Positions 7,708 through 16,234 of a stretch of 64,000 nucleotides of DNA are shown piece after piece. The DNA is taken from NCBI GenBank assembly GCA_020636405.1, contig JACJXW010000004.1:2902001-2966000 (forward strand), given 5' to 3'. Position numbers and translations under genes: made by a program. The notes below the pieces were generated by a model. That model was not told the DNA's origin. It ran no database searches and saw nothing but the letters and a program-made list of their open reading frames with translations. The DNA comes from Lewinellaceae bacterium (lineage in GTDB: Bacteria; Bacteroidota; Bacteroidia; Chitinophagales; Saprospiraceae). The stretch's first letter is position 1, and the number at the start of each line of letters is the position of its first letter.

Positions 7708-9072
7708 ATGAAGAACAGAAAGATCCTGCTCACCGAGAAAGAAATACCGGAAAAGTGGTACAATATTATCCACGATATGCCCAACAAACCGCTTCCCCCG
7801 TTGCACCCCGGTACCAAGGAGCCTATCGGGCCGGAAGCCCTGGCGCCCCTTTTTCCGATGGAACTCATCAAACAGGAAGTAACAACTGATAAGTGGATCG
7901 ACATTCCCGAAGAGGTGCGCGATGCCTATAAACTTTGGCGCCCAACGCCTATGTACCGGGCCTATGAGCTGGAAAAAATGCTGGATACCCCGGCAAAGAT
8001 CTATTACAAATACGAAGGGGTCAGCCCTTCCGGTTCGCATAAACCGAATACGGCGATCGCCCAGGCGTATTACAACAAACAGGAGGGCGTGAAGCGCATC
8101 ACCACCGAGACCGGCGCCGGCCAGTGGGGCAGCGCCCTCAGTTTCGCCTGCCAGCACTTCGGCATCGAATGTGAGGTGTACATGGTTAAGATCAGTTACA
8201 ACCAGAAGCCCTATCGCAAGATCATGATGAACACCTGGGGCGCCAAGGTGCACGCTTCTCCGACCAACCTGACCCAGGCTGGCCGCCAGATCCTGGCCGA
8301 GAACCCCGATTCTCCGGGCAGCCTCGGCATCGCTATTTCCGAAGCCGTCGAACGGGCGGCTACGGACGACAATACCAAGTACGCCCTGGGCAGCGTGCTC
8401 AACCACGTACTTATGCACCAGACCGTCATCGGACAGGAGGCGATCATCCAAATGGAAAAGGCGGGCGATATGCCGGATATCGTAGTGGCGCCCTTCGGCG
8501 GAGGGTCCAACTTTGCCGGGATCAGTTTCCCTTTCCTGCGCCTCAACCTCGAAGAAGGCCGCAACATTCGTTGCATTGCCAGCGAACCGTCCTCCTGCCC
8601 AAAGCTGACCCGCGGCGTTTTCCGCTATGATTTCGGCGATACAGTGGGTATGACGCCTCTGTTACCTATGTATACCCTGGGGCATACCTTTGTACCGGCG
8701 CCCATCCATGCCGGGGGGTTGCGGTACCACGGCGCCGGGGTAGTGGTCAGCCAATTGCTTAAGGATAAACTGATCGAGGCCATTGCCCACGACCAGGTGG
8801 AATGCTTCGAGGCCGGTGTGAAATTCGCCCGCGCCGAAGGCATCATCCCCGCTCCGGAGACCAACCACGCTATTGCAACAGCCATCCGGGAGGCGGAAAA
8901 GTGTAAGGAGGAAGGCGTCAGCCGTACCATCCTGATCCACTTGTGTGGCCACGGCCACTTCGACCTGGCCGCTTATGAGAATTACCTCAGCGGCAACATG
9001 GTGAAGCACGAAATTACCAGCGCTGAGATCGAGGCTGCCCTGGCCAAGATCGATACACCGATGATCGATTAG
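7708..9072 (+). CDS. trpB2: TrpB2-type tryptophan synthase beta chain
   Basis: A 454-residue PLP enzyme. It converts indole and serine to tryptophan, and some members act on phosphoserine. The PLP-binding lysine is Lys112 in PSGSHKPNTA, and the phosphate-binding glycine stretch appears as APFGGGSNFAG. The long N-terminal extension and the insertion around RYDFGDTVGMTPLLPMYTLG mark the TrpB2 subgroup rather than classical TrpB. ATG 7708 is chosen because upstream codons look like leader. No trpA or other trp gene is in the window; its neighbours are ilvC and ilvA, which fits the idea that TrpB2 can serve another role such as serine deamination. Confidence 0.9.
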   Translation: MKNRKILLTEKEIPEKWYNIIHDMPNKPLPPLHPGTKEPIGPEALAPLFPMELIKQEVTTDKWIDIPEEVRDAYKLWRPTPMYRAYELEKMLDTPAKIYYKYEGVSPSGSHKPNTAIAQAYYNKQEGVKRITTETGAGQWGSALSFACQHFGIECEVYMVKISYNQKPYRKIMMNTWGAKVHASPTNLTQAGRQILAENPDSPGSLGIAISEAVERAATDDNTKYALGSVLNHVLMHQTVIGQEAIIQMEKAGDMPDIVVAPFGGGSNFAGISFPFLRLNLEEGRNIRCIASEPSSCPKLTRGVFRYDFGDTVGMTPLLPMYTLGHTFVPAPIHAGGLRYHGAGVVVSQLLKDKLIEAIAHDQVECFEAGVKFARAEGIIPAPETNHAIATAIREAEKCKEEGVSRTILIHLCGHGHFDLAAYENYLSGNMVKHEITSAEIEAALAKIDTPMID

Positions 9073-9265
9073 CATTTCCCAGGACTTTAGGCAGCGCTTG
9101 GATTTCGGAGAAAGCACTAAAAAAGTTGGCTGGGAAGCCACCAGGCAGTTATCTTTAAAGGTATGATAGCCCAGGCCTAAGGAAACAGCCTGCTTTCCGG
9201 GCTTGGGTTATCCTGTTCACCCCGTTATTATCCTTTGAGGGTACTCATGCCTAACCTAACCAAAG

Positions 9266-9435
9266 AAAAAGCCTAATTCTTTTTCCCTTTTCAGGCTGTA
9301 AAAAGATGAAAAATCGGAAGTACGGCTTTTCCTTCTTGCCGGAGAAGTTCTTTACTTCGCTGATTCTCCGAAAAGGAAACACATAATCGAATAGAAAATG
9401 CCCGGTGAAGTTGTTTCGGCGCCGGGCTTTCTGTA
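9266..9435 (+). promoter_or_regulatory. Structured leader of ilvC with hairpins and a 26-codon ORF
   Basis: The 387-bp gap before ilvC has three features in its second half. A short ORF (ATG 9306 to TAA 9384-9386) includes Thr-Ser-Leu-Ile-Leu near its end. A hairpin within it pairs CGGAGAA (9340-9346) with TTCTCCG (9364-9370). A last hairpin pairs GCCCGG (9400-9405) with CCGGGC (9422-9427) and is followed by TTT, 33 bp before the ilvC start. This arrangement is compatible with attenuation, but the peptide is not strongly enriched in branched-chain residues. The first half of the gap (9073-9265) shows nothing recognisable. Confidence 0.35.
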
Positions 9436-9459
9436 AAACATATTCAAAAACGATCAAAC

Positions 9460-10524
9460 ATGGCAAAACTAAATTTTGGAGGACTAGAAGAGAACGTAGT
9501 GACCAGGGAGGAATTCCCGCTGGAAAAGGCACAACAGATAATGAAAGAGGAGACGATCGCCGTCATCGGTTACGGCGTTCAAGGGCCAGGGCAGGCGCTT
9601 AACCTGCGTGACAACGGATTCAACGTCATCGTTGGACAGCGGCAGGATTCCAAAACCTGGGATAAAGCAGTTGCCGACGGCTGGGTGCCCGGAGAAAGCC
9701 TGTTTCCCATCGAGGAAGCGGTAAAAAGAGGCACCGTCATCCAGTATCTCCTTTCCGATGCGGCTCAGATCGCCGTATGGCCCACCATAAAGGCCAACCT
9801 GACCGCAGGAAAAGCCCTCTACTTTTCCCATGGCTTTGGCATCACCTATAAGGAACGCACCGGCATCATTCCGCCCGCAGATGTCGACGTGATCCTCATT
9901 GCTCCCAAAGGGTCAGGTACCAGCCTGCGCCGCCTGTTCCTGGATGGCAAGGGGCTGAATTCCAGCTACGCCATTTTCCAGGACGCTACGGGCAGGGCCT
10001 ATGAGCGCGTCGTGGCCCTCGGCATCGGCGTGGGCTCCGGATATCTGTTTGAGACGACTTTCAAAAAAGAAGTATACAGCGACCTGACCGGCGAGCGCGG
10101 TACCCTCATGGGCGCCATTCAGGGCATATTCGCCGCACAGTACGACCTGCTGCGCCGCCGCGGCCACAGCCCCTCCGAGGCCTTCAACGAAACGGTAGAG
10201 GAACTGACCCAGAGCCTGATGCCCCTGGTTGCCGAGAACGGCATGGACTGGATGTACGCCAACTGCTCCACGACCGCCCAGCGTGGCGCCCTGGACTGGT
10301 GGAAGAAGTTCCGCGATGCCGTTGCTCCGGTCTTCGAGGAACTGTACGACAGCGTAGCTGCCGGTGAAGAAGCGCAGCGCTCCATCGATTCCAACAGCCA
10401 GCCCGACTACCGCGAAAAGCTCCAGGCCGAGCTGAAAGAACTGCGGGAGAGCGAAATGTGGCAGGCCGGCCGTACCGTGCGCAGCCTGCGCCCGGAGAAC
10501 CAGCCGGAAGCAGTGGAAAAATAA
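9460..10524 (+). CDS. ilvC: Ketol-acid reductoisomerase
   Basis: A 354-residue NADPH-dependent enzyme that isomerises and reduces acetolactate and acetohydroxybutyrate in valine, isoleucine and leucine synthesis. The nucleotide-binding loop is IAVIGYGVQGPGQALNLRD near residue 33. The acid-metal region LTGERGTLMGAIQG and the C-terminal all-helical ETVEELTQ segment are present. Length fits class I enzymes. It is followed in the same direction by ilvA; the other pathway enzymes IlvB, IlvN and IlvD are not nearby. Confidence 0.96.
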   Translation: MAKLNFGGLEENVVTREEFPLEKAQQIMKEETIAVIGYGVQGPGQALNLRDNGFNVIVGQRQDSKTWDKAVADGWVPGESLFPIEEAVKRGTVIQYLLSDAAQIAVWPTIKANLTAGKALYFSHGFGITYKERTGIIPPADVDVILIAPKGSGTSLRRLFLDGKGLNSSYAIFQDATGRAYERVVALGIGVGSGYLFETTFKKEVYSDLTGERGTLMGAIQGIFAAQYDLLRRRGHSPSEAFNETVEELTQSLMPLVAENGMDWMYANCSTTAQRGALDWWKKFRDAVAPVFEELYDSVAAGEEAQRSIDSNSQPDYREKLQAELKELRESEMWQAGRTVRSLRPENQPEAVEK

Positions 10525-10528
10525 GGGC

Positions 10529-10609
10529 GAAGTCGGAAATGCGAAGCCCAATGATGGCATTCTTTTCTGCCTTCCGACTTCCGCTTTCCCACTTCCCACT
10601 TCCCACTTC
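10529..10609. repeat. Heptanucleotide repeats and hairpin between ilvC and ilvA
   Basis: From 10571 to 10609 the sequence reads as successive 7-bp units (CTTCCGA, CTTCCGC, TTTCCCA, CTTCCCA, CTTCCCA). GAAGTCGGAA at 10529-10538 is the exact complement of TTCCGACTTC at 10572-10581, so the spacer can also form a 10-bp stem. Confidence 0.7.
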
Positions 10610-10622
10610 AAAAAAACGTCCC

Positions 10623-11894
10623 ATGGCAACCCAAACCTCCAGCAAGAGCCCGGTGATCAGCGTCGAGAATATATACAAAGCGAAAGTACGCCTGAAAGGC
10701 GTTGCCGAGCAGACGCCTTTGATGTTCAATTACCACCTTTCCGAACACTATGGCTGTCGCCTGTACCTCAAGCGGGAGGACATGCAGGTGGTGCGTTCCT
10801 ATAAGATCCGCGGCGCTTACAACAAGATGGCAACCATGCCGAAAAAGGACCTCTCCAACGGGGTAGTCTGCGCCAGCGCCGGCAACCACGCCCAGGGGGT
10901 GGCCTTCGCCTGCCAGAAAATGCAGGTGCACGGCAAGGTGTACATGCCTAGTGTGACGCCCCGGCAGAAGGTCAAAAAGGTCAAGCTCTTCGGGAAGGAA
11001 TGGGTAGACGTGGTGTTGACCGGCGACACCTTCGACGATGCCTATCTCGAGGCCAAGAAGGACGCTGACGAGAACAACAAAGTTTTTATCCACCCTTTCA
11101 ATGACGAGCGTATCATCGAAGGGCAGGGCACGGTCGGCCTGGAGATACTGGAGGACTGCGATCGCTCTCTGGACTTCGTCTTCGTCGCCGTGGGCGGCGG
11201 CGGGCTGATCTCCGGGTTGGGCAGCTACTTCAAGCAGCTGAGCCCCAACACCCGCATCATCGGCGTGGAGCCGGAGGGCGCACCGGCCATGTTCGAATCG
11301 CTCAAGGCCGGCGAGCCGGTAACCCTCAACCACATCGATAGCTTTGTCGACGGCGCTGCCGTGCGCAGGGTAGGGGACCTCACCTTCCGCATCGCTCAGG
11401 AAGTGGTGGATGACATGATCCTGGTGCCCGAAGGCAAGGTGTGCAGCACTATCCTGCAATTGTACAACGAGGAAGGCATCGTGGTGGAGCCCGCCGGCGC
11501 CCTGACGGTGGCCGCTCTGGATTTCTACAAGGAACAGATAAAGGGGAAAAACATCGCCTGCGTGGTCAGCGGCAGCAACAACGACATCACCCGAACCGAG
11601 GAGATCAAAGAGCGTTCGCTGCTTTACGAAGGGCTCAAGCACTATTTCGTCATTCGTTTCCCTCAACGGGCCGGCGCCCTGCGCGAGTTCCTCAACAACG
11701 TGCTCGGCCCGACGGACGACATCACCCACTTCGAGTATACCAAGAAACACAACCGGGAAGCAGGGCCTGCCCTGGTGGGCATTCAGGTGCAGAAAAGAGA
11801 AGATTATGACGAACTGCTCCAGCGTATGGACCGGCACCGTATCAACTACCAGACGCTGAATGATCAGAAGATGTTGTTTGATCTGCTGGTATAG
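10623..11894 (+). CDS. ilvA: Threonine ammonia-lyase (threonine dehydratase)
   Basis: A 423-residue PLP enzyme that deaminates threonine to 2-oxobutanoate, the first committed step to isoleucine. The PLP lysine is Lys61 in SYKIRGAYNKM; the glycine loop VAVGGGGLISG and SGSNND follow. The last 90 residues form a single ACT-like domain (LKHYFVIRFPQRAGALREFL), the short regulatory type seen in Bacillus and Corynebacterium rather than the double domain of E. coli. The ATG at 10623 is preceded by the repeat-rich spacer after ilvC, so the two are likely co-transcribed. Confidence 0.95.
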   Translation: MATQTSSKSPVISVENIYKAKVRLKGVAEQTPLMFNYHLSEHYGCRLYLKREDMQVVRSYKIRGAYNKMATMPKKDLSNGVVCASAGNHAQGVAFACQKMQVHGKVYMPSVTPRQKVKKVKLFGKEWVDVVLTGDTFDDAYLEAKKDADENNKVFIHPFNDERIIEGQGTVGLEILEDCDRSLDFVFVAVGGGGLISGLGSYFKQLSPNTRIIGVEPEGAPAMFESLKAGEPVTLNHIDSFVDGAAVRRVGDLTFRIAQEVVDDMILVPEGKVCSTILQLYNEEGIVVEPAGALTVAALDFYKEQIKGKNIACVVSGSNNDITRTEEIKERSLLYEGLKHYFVIRFPQRAGALREFLNNVLGPTDDITHFEYTKKHNREAGPALVGIQVQKREDYDELLQRMDRHRINYQTLNDQKMLFDLLV

Positions 11895-11895
11895 G

Positions 11896-12309
11896 CTATA
11901 CCTTTGTCTGTCCCATTTCCAGTACCTTCTTAAACTCTGCCTCCGTTACCGGCATGACCGACAGCCGGCCGATGCGGACCAGCGGCATTTCCTGCAGGCT
12001 GGGCTCTTCCTTGATCGCTGAAAGTGGAACCGGCTTCTTCAGCAGCTTGACCGCCTTGAAATCCACGGCGGACCAATCGCCTTTCTCCGCGGTTGGGTCG
12101 GGATAGGCCTCTTTGACGACTTTGCAGATGCCCACTACCTCCAGCCCCTGCCGGCTGTGGTAGAACAGGACGAGGTCGCCCTTTTTCATGCTGCGCAAGT
12201 GGTTTCGGGCGGTGTAATTGCGTACACCGTCCCACATGCCGGTACCTTCATCCACCAGGTCCTGGTAGCTGTAGGCGTCGGGTTCGGATTTGACGAGCCA
12301 GTAGTTCAT
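11896..12309 (-). CDS. EVE domain-containing protein
   Basis: A 137-residue small protein that begins MNYWLVKSEPDAYSYQDL, the standard EVE-domain opening, and contains WDGVRNYTARNHLR and DLVLFYHS. EVE domains belong to the PUA-like fold and bind modified bases in nucleic acids. It is convergent with ilvA, with one base between stop codons, and lies 38 bp downstream of pgeF on the same strand. Confidence 0.9.
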   Translation of the reverse strand: MNYWLVKSEPDAYSYQDLVDEGTGMWDGVRNYTARNHLRSMKKGDLVLFYHSRQGLEVVGICKVVKEAYPDPTAEKGDWSAVDFKAVKLLKKPVPLSAIKEEPSLQEMPLVRIGRLSVMPVTEAEFKKVLEMGQTKV

Positions 12310-12347
12310 AGTTCTTTTTTTGGACGCACCGGGCAGCTACAAGTCCC

Positions 12348-13121
12348 TTAAAAGGGGCTCGTCCGCAGGCCTATCACCGACAACATCCGGCCGGTGGCGC
12401 CATTCTCCTTGCGATGCGAAAAATAATCTTCGTTGTGTGTCCAGGTGGAATAGGGCGACACTTCGATCTGTTCTTCCGGGAGGCCCATCTCCAGCAATTG
12501 CGCTTTGTTCGCTTCTTTTAAACTGACGAACCATTTGCCCCGTTCCCTGTCTTCCCGCTTGTGTCCTGCCTCGAAATGCCGGGCCACATTGCCATCCACT
12601 TCGTAATTATTCTGATCTATACAGGCGCCGATGTAGGCATAACAGTCTTGAGTTCGACTGCCGAATTCGTTTTGCATGGCCAGCAGGGCTGCCTGGGCCA
12701 CTCGTTCTGCCGTGCCCTTCCAGCCGGCGTGGATGGCGGCTACGGCTTCCTGTACAGGATCGTAGACCAGGATGGGGGTGCAATCTGCCGTGCCCACGGC
12801 CACAAATATACCTTTTTGGTCGGTAATGAGAGCGTCGTAGCCTTCGTGATGGCCCGGCTGCCTGGCGAGGAGCACCCGGTTGCCGTGCACCTGATGGGAG
12901 GTGGCCAACTGGCTGGCAGGTATGTTCAGGGCAGAGAGAAAACGGAGGCGGTTTTCCAACACATTTTCTGGCTGGTCGTCCGTGTTCAGCCCCAGGTTGA
13001 GGGCGGCGTAGGGCGCCGGGCTGACGCCGCCGTGGCGGGTGCTTTCGGCGGCAGTAAGGCCGGGGAAGGCGCTGAAGATGGCGGGGCGACGGAAGAGGGA
13101 AGGCTGAATGGCCGTGTTCAT
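12348..13121 (-). CDS. pgeF: Peptidoglycan editing factor PgeF (YfiH/laccase-domain family)
   Basis: A 257-residue protein with the three family signatures: TSHQVHGNRV, VGTADCTPILVYDP and AAIHAGWKGT, which carry the metal-binding His and Cys residues. Members act as amidases that remove mis-incorporated serine from peptidoglycan precursors; related proteins have purine nucleosidase or polyphenol oxidase activity. It probably forms a two-gene unit with the EVE protein downstream. Start ATG 13121 gives the expected length. Confidence 0.92.
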   Translation of the reverse strand: MNTAIQPSLFRRPAIFSAFPGLTAAESTRHGGVSPAPYAALNLGLNTDDQPENVLENRLRFLSALNIPASQLATSHQVHGNRVLLARQPGHHEGYDALITDQKGIFVAVGTADCTPILVYDPVQEAVAAIHAGWKGTAERVAQAALLAMQNEFGSRTQDCYAYIGACIDQNNYEVDGNVARHFEAGHKREDRERGKWFVSLKEANKAQLLEMGLPEEQIEVSPYSTWTHNEDYFSHRKENGATGRMLSVIGLRTSPF

Positions 13122-13224
13122 AGAAAGCAGGATTTTAGCGGAAAGATAATAAAAAGCCAGGTCCTACTTGTGGCCCGGTAGGGTTTTCCCTTCATCAGGC
13201 TTCCTCCGGCAGAGCGTTTTTTAG

Positions 13225-13407
13225 GGCAACATTGTTATTGTGCCGGGACTTGCTTAAATTGGGATGCTGTGGTTTGAGTTGGAGCGGCAAGTAGGGCGGC
13301 AAATTCTGAAAACATTGAGGATTTACACGCACCAGAGGATATTTAAAACACGTACTTCGTGTTTGATATATACGGAGGTGCTTTAACGCAATGTTGCCTG
13401 TAAGCAC
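13225..13407. repeat. Inverted-repeat-bounded, hairpin-bearing segment before the hydrolase gene
   Basis: The ends carry GGCAACATTG (13225-13234) and its exact complement CAATGTTGCC (13389-13398). Inside are two hairpins: AAACACG/CGTGTTT at 13346-13364 and GTGCTT/AAGCAC at 13378-13407. The segment ends 16 bp before an A+T-rich acquired gene. It accounts for most of the 301-bp gap after pgeF. It may be a recombination or boundary element; no known site type was identified. Confidence 0.45.
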
Positions 13408-13422
13408 AATAAAAAATAAAGA

Positions 13423-14571
13423 ATGAATAAAAAAGTCAATCATCATAAGATAGTTTTAATGATACAATTATGCCTGATTAGTATGGCCATTTCTGCACAA
13501 TCTGAAGAATTAATGGATTTAATCAAGGAAGAAACTCAAAATCTACCTACTGGAACAGAACTGAGCATTGGAGTATTGGAGGACGGAAACTGGACTAAAA
13601 TAGGCTATCAACTGGAAGACAATGGATTTGTAAAAATAAAAAATGAAGACAAAATTTTTGAAGTTGGGTCGATAACCAAAACCTTTACTGCTTCCCTGAT
13701 AACGAAACTTGTTGATGAGGGGAAGATGAAGTTATCAGACCCAATACAAAAGTATTTACCTGTTCAAATGGCTCAGGACAGTTTCAAGAATAATACTATT
13801 ACAATTCAACATTTGATTACGCATACATCAGGCTTATCATCTGGACCGTCAAGTTTCACGTTGCCTTATCTGAGGGCGTTGATTTTTACGCCCAAAAATC
13901 CAAATCGAAATTTCAAGGCGAAGCAGTATTTTCGCTACTTAAAAAAATTTAAGCTTGATTATGTGCCTGGACGAAAATGGGAATACAATAACGCAGGTTA
14001 TGGTTTGTTAGGAACGTTTATCAGCGATATAATCGGAATGTCTTGGGAAGAATCTGTTCGGGAAAATATTTTTACTCCATTAGGTATGCGAGATAGCTAT
14101 TTCACAATTGATAAGCATAATAAAGACTCGTTTATTGTTGGAATTACAGCAAAAGGAAAAAAATCCAAAACTTGGGAAATGAAATTTATCAATCCAGCAG
14201 GTGCAATAAAGTCAACATTAAACGATATGATAATTTATACATCTGCTCAAATAGCCGCTTCACCAAAAAAATTTGGATTTTTCGAAACAACTCACGACCC
14301 TTTAAATTTTCAAATAAAAATGCCTGAAGACAAACTTTGGAAAGGAAATGCAATGGGGCTTGGCTGGTGGCACAACCTTGAAGATCCACAAAATACATTC
14401 ATTTGGCACGCAGGTTCGTCGGGGGGATATACCGCATTTGTAGGATTCTCAAAATCAAAAGGGAAAGCTGTGGTAATCCTTTCAAATATTAGCAGCTCTA
14501 ATCCCTCTGCTCGGGCAGAAAACCGTATTCCAATTCCTATTTTATTAGGACAGAAGATATTGAGAAATTAA
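13423..14571 (+). CDS. Beta-lactamase-fold serine hydrolase (class C/AmpC-like)
   Basis: A 382-residue exported protein with an N-terminal signal peptide (cut near AISAQ). The nucleophile motif SxxK is present as SITK in EVGSITKTFTASL; the second motif YxN is YNN in WEYNNAGYGLLG; the third is HAG in IWHAGSSGGY. This is the serine beta-lactamase/D-ala-D-ala carboxypeptidase superfamily, which includes many esterases and peptidases, so beta-lactam resistance should not be assumed. The gene is noticeably richer in A+T than its neighbours, with many AAA, AAT and ATA codons, and sits between a hairpin segment and an IS remnant. Horizontal acquisition is likely. Confidence 0.85.
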   Translation: MNKKVNHHKIVLMIQLCLISMAISAQSEELMDLIKEETQNLPTGTELSIGVLEDGNWTKIGYQLEDNGFVKIKNEDKIFEVGSITKTFTASLITKLVDEGKMKLSDPIQKYLPVQMAQDSFKNNTITIQHLITHTSGLSSGPSSFTLPYLRALIFTPKNPNRNFKAKQYFRYLKKFKLDYVPGRKWEYNNAGYGLLGTFISDIIGMSWEESVRENIFTPLGMRDSYFTIDKHNKDSFIVGITAKGKKSKTWEMKFINPAGAIKSTLNDMIIYTSAQIAASPKKFGFFETTHDPLNFQIKMPEDKLWKGNAMGLGWWHNLEDPQNTFIWHAGSSGGYTAFVGFSKSKGKAVVILSNISSSNPSARAENRIPIPILLGQKILRN

Positions 14572-14576
14572 TGAAC

Positions 14577-15260
14577 GCTCTTATAAAGAATCGGGCGGAT
14601 TTCTAAAAGCCCTCTATTTATCGCAAAAAGATGCGGATAAACCTCTTGAAATTGATGGACGAAGCCAAGTGCTACGAGATGCTGCGTGAAGTCCGTTGGA
14701 GAGAGGGAGTTAAGTGCCCTCATTGTGAATCAGATACCATTATCAAGAATGGCTACGACGAAGTTCACCTCCATCGGCAACGATACTATTGCCAAAGCTG
14801 TGAGCGCAATTTTGACGACTTGACTAACACCGTTTTTTCAGGCAGTAACAAATCCCTGAAAGCTTGGGTAGTGCCCGATTATAAAACAACTCGTCAGCCC
14901 GGGCAGCCTCATCTACACGGATGAATATAACATCTACAACAGGCTCAAGGAATGGGGCTATGCCCATAAAACAGTTTGTCATGCTGCCGGAGAATATGCC
15001 CGAGATGAGGATGGAGACGGTTTCTGTGAAGTACATGTCAACACCCAGGAAGGTATCTGGCCCGTCCTTCGCTCATGGCTACGTCCACATCGTGGAATAT
15101 GTCAAGAAAGATTGCCCATCTATTTGGGCTTCTTTGAATTCGTATATAACACTCGGCGCCGGGGAAAAACCCTGCTGGCCGATTTATTTGAAACTATCTT
15201 GGCTCCGGATCAACGGCTTTTGGCCAATGTTTGCCCTGCCGCCTGATTCTTTATAAGAGC
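14577..15260. mobile_element. Internally deleted IS1595-type insertion sequence
   Basis: Perfect 16-bp terminal inverted repeats (GCTCTTATAAAGAATC) occupy 14577-14592 and 15245-15260; extending inward they match at 21 of 22 positions. The 684-bp interval holds the two ends of an ISXO2/IS1595 transposase but lacks its middle. No 8-bp target duplication is visible. The element begins 5 bp after the stop codon of the serine hydrolase. Confidence 0.75.
14631..15246 (+). pseudogene. IS1595-family transposase, central part deleted
   Basis: The first 80 or so codons encode the zinc-ribbon N-terminus (CPHCES...YYCQSCERNFDDLT) of an IS1595-type transposase. From about 14881 a different frame encodes the C-terminal catalytic part: IYTDEYNIYNRLKEWGY, AGEYARDEDGDGFCEVHVN and FFEFVYNTRRRGKTL. 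The first acidic catalytic residues and the linker are missing at a junction near 14870-14885. The protein cannot be active, but the ends could still be mobilised in trans by a complete relative. Confidence 0.8.
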
Positions 15261-15464
15261 GGTTCGGCCTGTTCTAGTGGGGGTAAAGAGATTGACCTTG
15301 CATTGGTTTCTGACATAAAGGATTTTGAAGATTCTTTTCAATACTATACGGCGCTTAATAATTCGGCGAACATTATCATCACAAGGAATCCGAAAGACTT
15401 TGTAGATTCCAAGGTGCCAATTATGAGTGCAGAGGAGTATATCAAATTAAGTCAAAAAGATTAG
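15261..15464 (+). pseudogene. PIN-domain (VapC-like) toxin remnant
   Basis: Directly beyond the right end of the IS remnant, an open frame encodes the C-terminal third of a PIN-domain nuclease: DIKDFEDSFQYYTALNNS, then IIITRNPKDFVDSKVPIMS and EEYIKL. The DFED and TRNPKDF pieces are typical of VapC-type toxins. The N-terminal half with the first catalytic aspartates is absent, and no antitoxin gene is seen. It looks like a toxin gene truncated by the insertion sequence. Confidence 0.6.
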
Positions 15465-15482
15465 CCTGGTAGGAAGAGGCTT

Positions 15483-16079
15483 TCAATACACCCAAGGCGA
15501 ACCCTGCCGGTACTCCTGCAACAACATCTGCCGGAACGGCCCGGGGTCCACTTTTCTACCGGAAGCTTCAATGGCAAGGATATCCACCACTTCGAAGTTC
15601 TGGCGCTGTGCATTCCACCTGTATTTTACCTTTAGGACAGCCCGGTCCTTGGCGCCGTCGCCGGTGAAGTCGTGCTGCATGGATTCATTGTGGAGGTAGA
15701 TGATATCCGGGGTGGCGTTGCCCGAGCGGGCCACAGCGCGTTCGAAGTAGCCGAAGAAATTGGTTAGGGTAATGTAAGACTGGCCCTGCTTGCGGTAAAC
15801 CGTGCCGGTACAGCCGCCGGAACCGCAGTTATCCGGCGAACGGGCCTCCATGAGGAAGAGCTGGTCGGGCGCCTGGCCGGGGCTCAGGGATACAAATTGC
15901 AGTGTACACTGGCTACAGGGAGATACATAACTGTTGCCTACCGCCCTGCTGTTGGTGCACAGGCCCAATTGCTCTGCCAGCCTGGACTCAAAACTTCCGG
16001 TTTGTGCCCAGCTTATAGAAGACAGCGAAAAGATCGCCAGAATCGTCCCAAGAATTTGCCACATATCCGTCCCTAACAA
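15483..16079 (-). CDS. Secreted hypothetical protein
   Basis: A 198-residue protein with an N-terminal signal peptide ending near SISWAQ; translation may begin at ATG 16079 or at the Met five codons later. The mature part has a cysteine cluster (SPCSQC, CGSGGC) and an aspartate-rich HDFTGDGAKDRAVLKVKY stretch reminiscent of calcium-binding FG-GAP or dockerin loops. No family could be assigned. It lies between the mobile-element patch and the RluA gene and has ordinary codon use. Confidence 0.6.
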   Translation of the reverse strand: MLGTDMWQILGTILAIFSLSSISWAQTGSFESRLAEQLGLCTNSRAVGNSYVSPCSQCTLQFVSLSPGQAPDQLFLMEARSPDNCGSGGCTGTVYRKQGQSYITLTNFFGYFERAVARSGNATPDIIYLHNESMQHDFTGDGAKDRAVLKVKYRWNAQRQNFEVVDILAIEASGRKVDPGPFRQMLLQEYRQGSPWVY

Positions 16080-16234
16080 ATCGTGAATAATTAGATTTCA
16101 TCCGAGGTAGATGTCCTTTAGTCCTTTAATCCTGGGGAAAAAAGCCAATTGGGAGTGTTTGGTTTCAGGCTTGTTCAGATAATACGCCAAAGATACCCTT
16201 TGGCAGGCAATAGTGCCAATTTTGACGGCAAATT

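Noticed and set aside
10608..11837. A 409-codon minus-strand frame over ilvA
   Set aside because: Shadow of a complete threonine ammonia-lyase.
13195..13446. An 83-codon minus-strand frame before the hydrolase
   Set aside because: It runs across hairpins and inverted repeats and has no recognisable motif.
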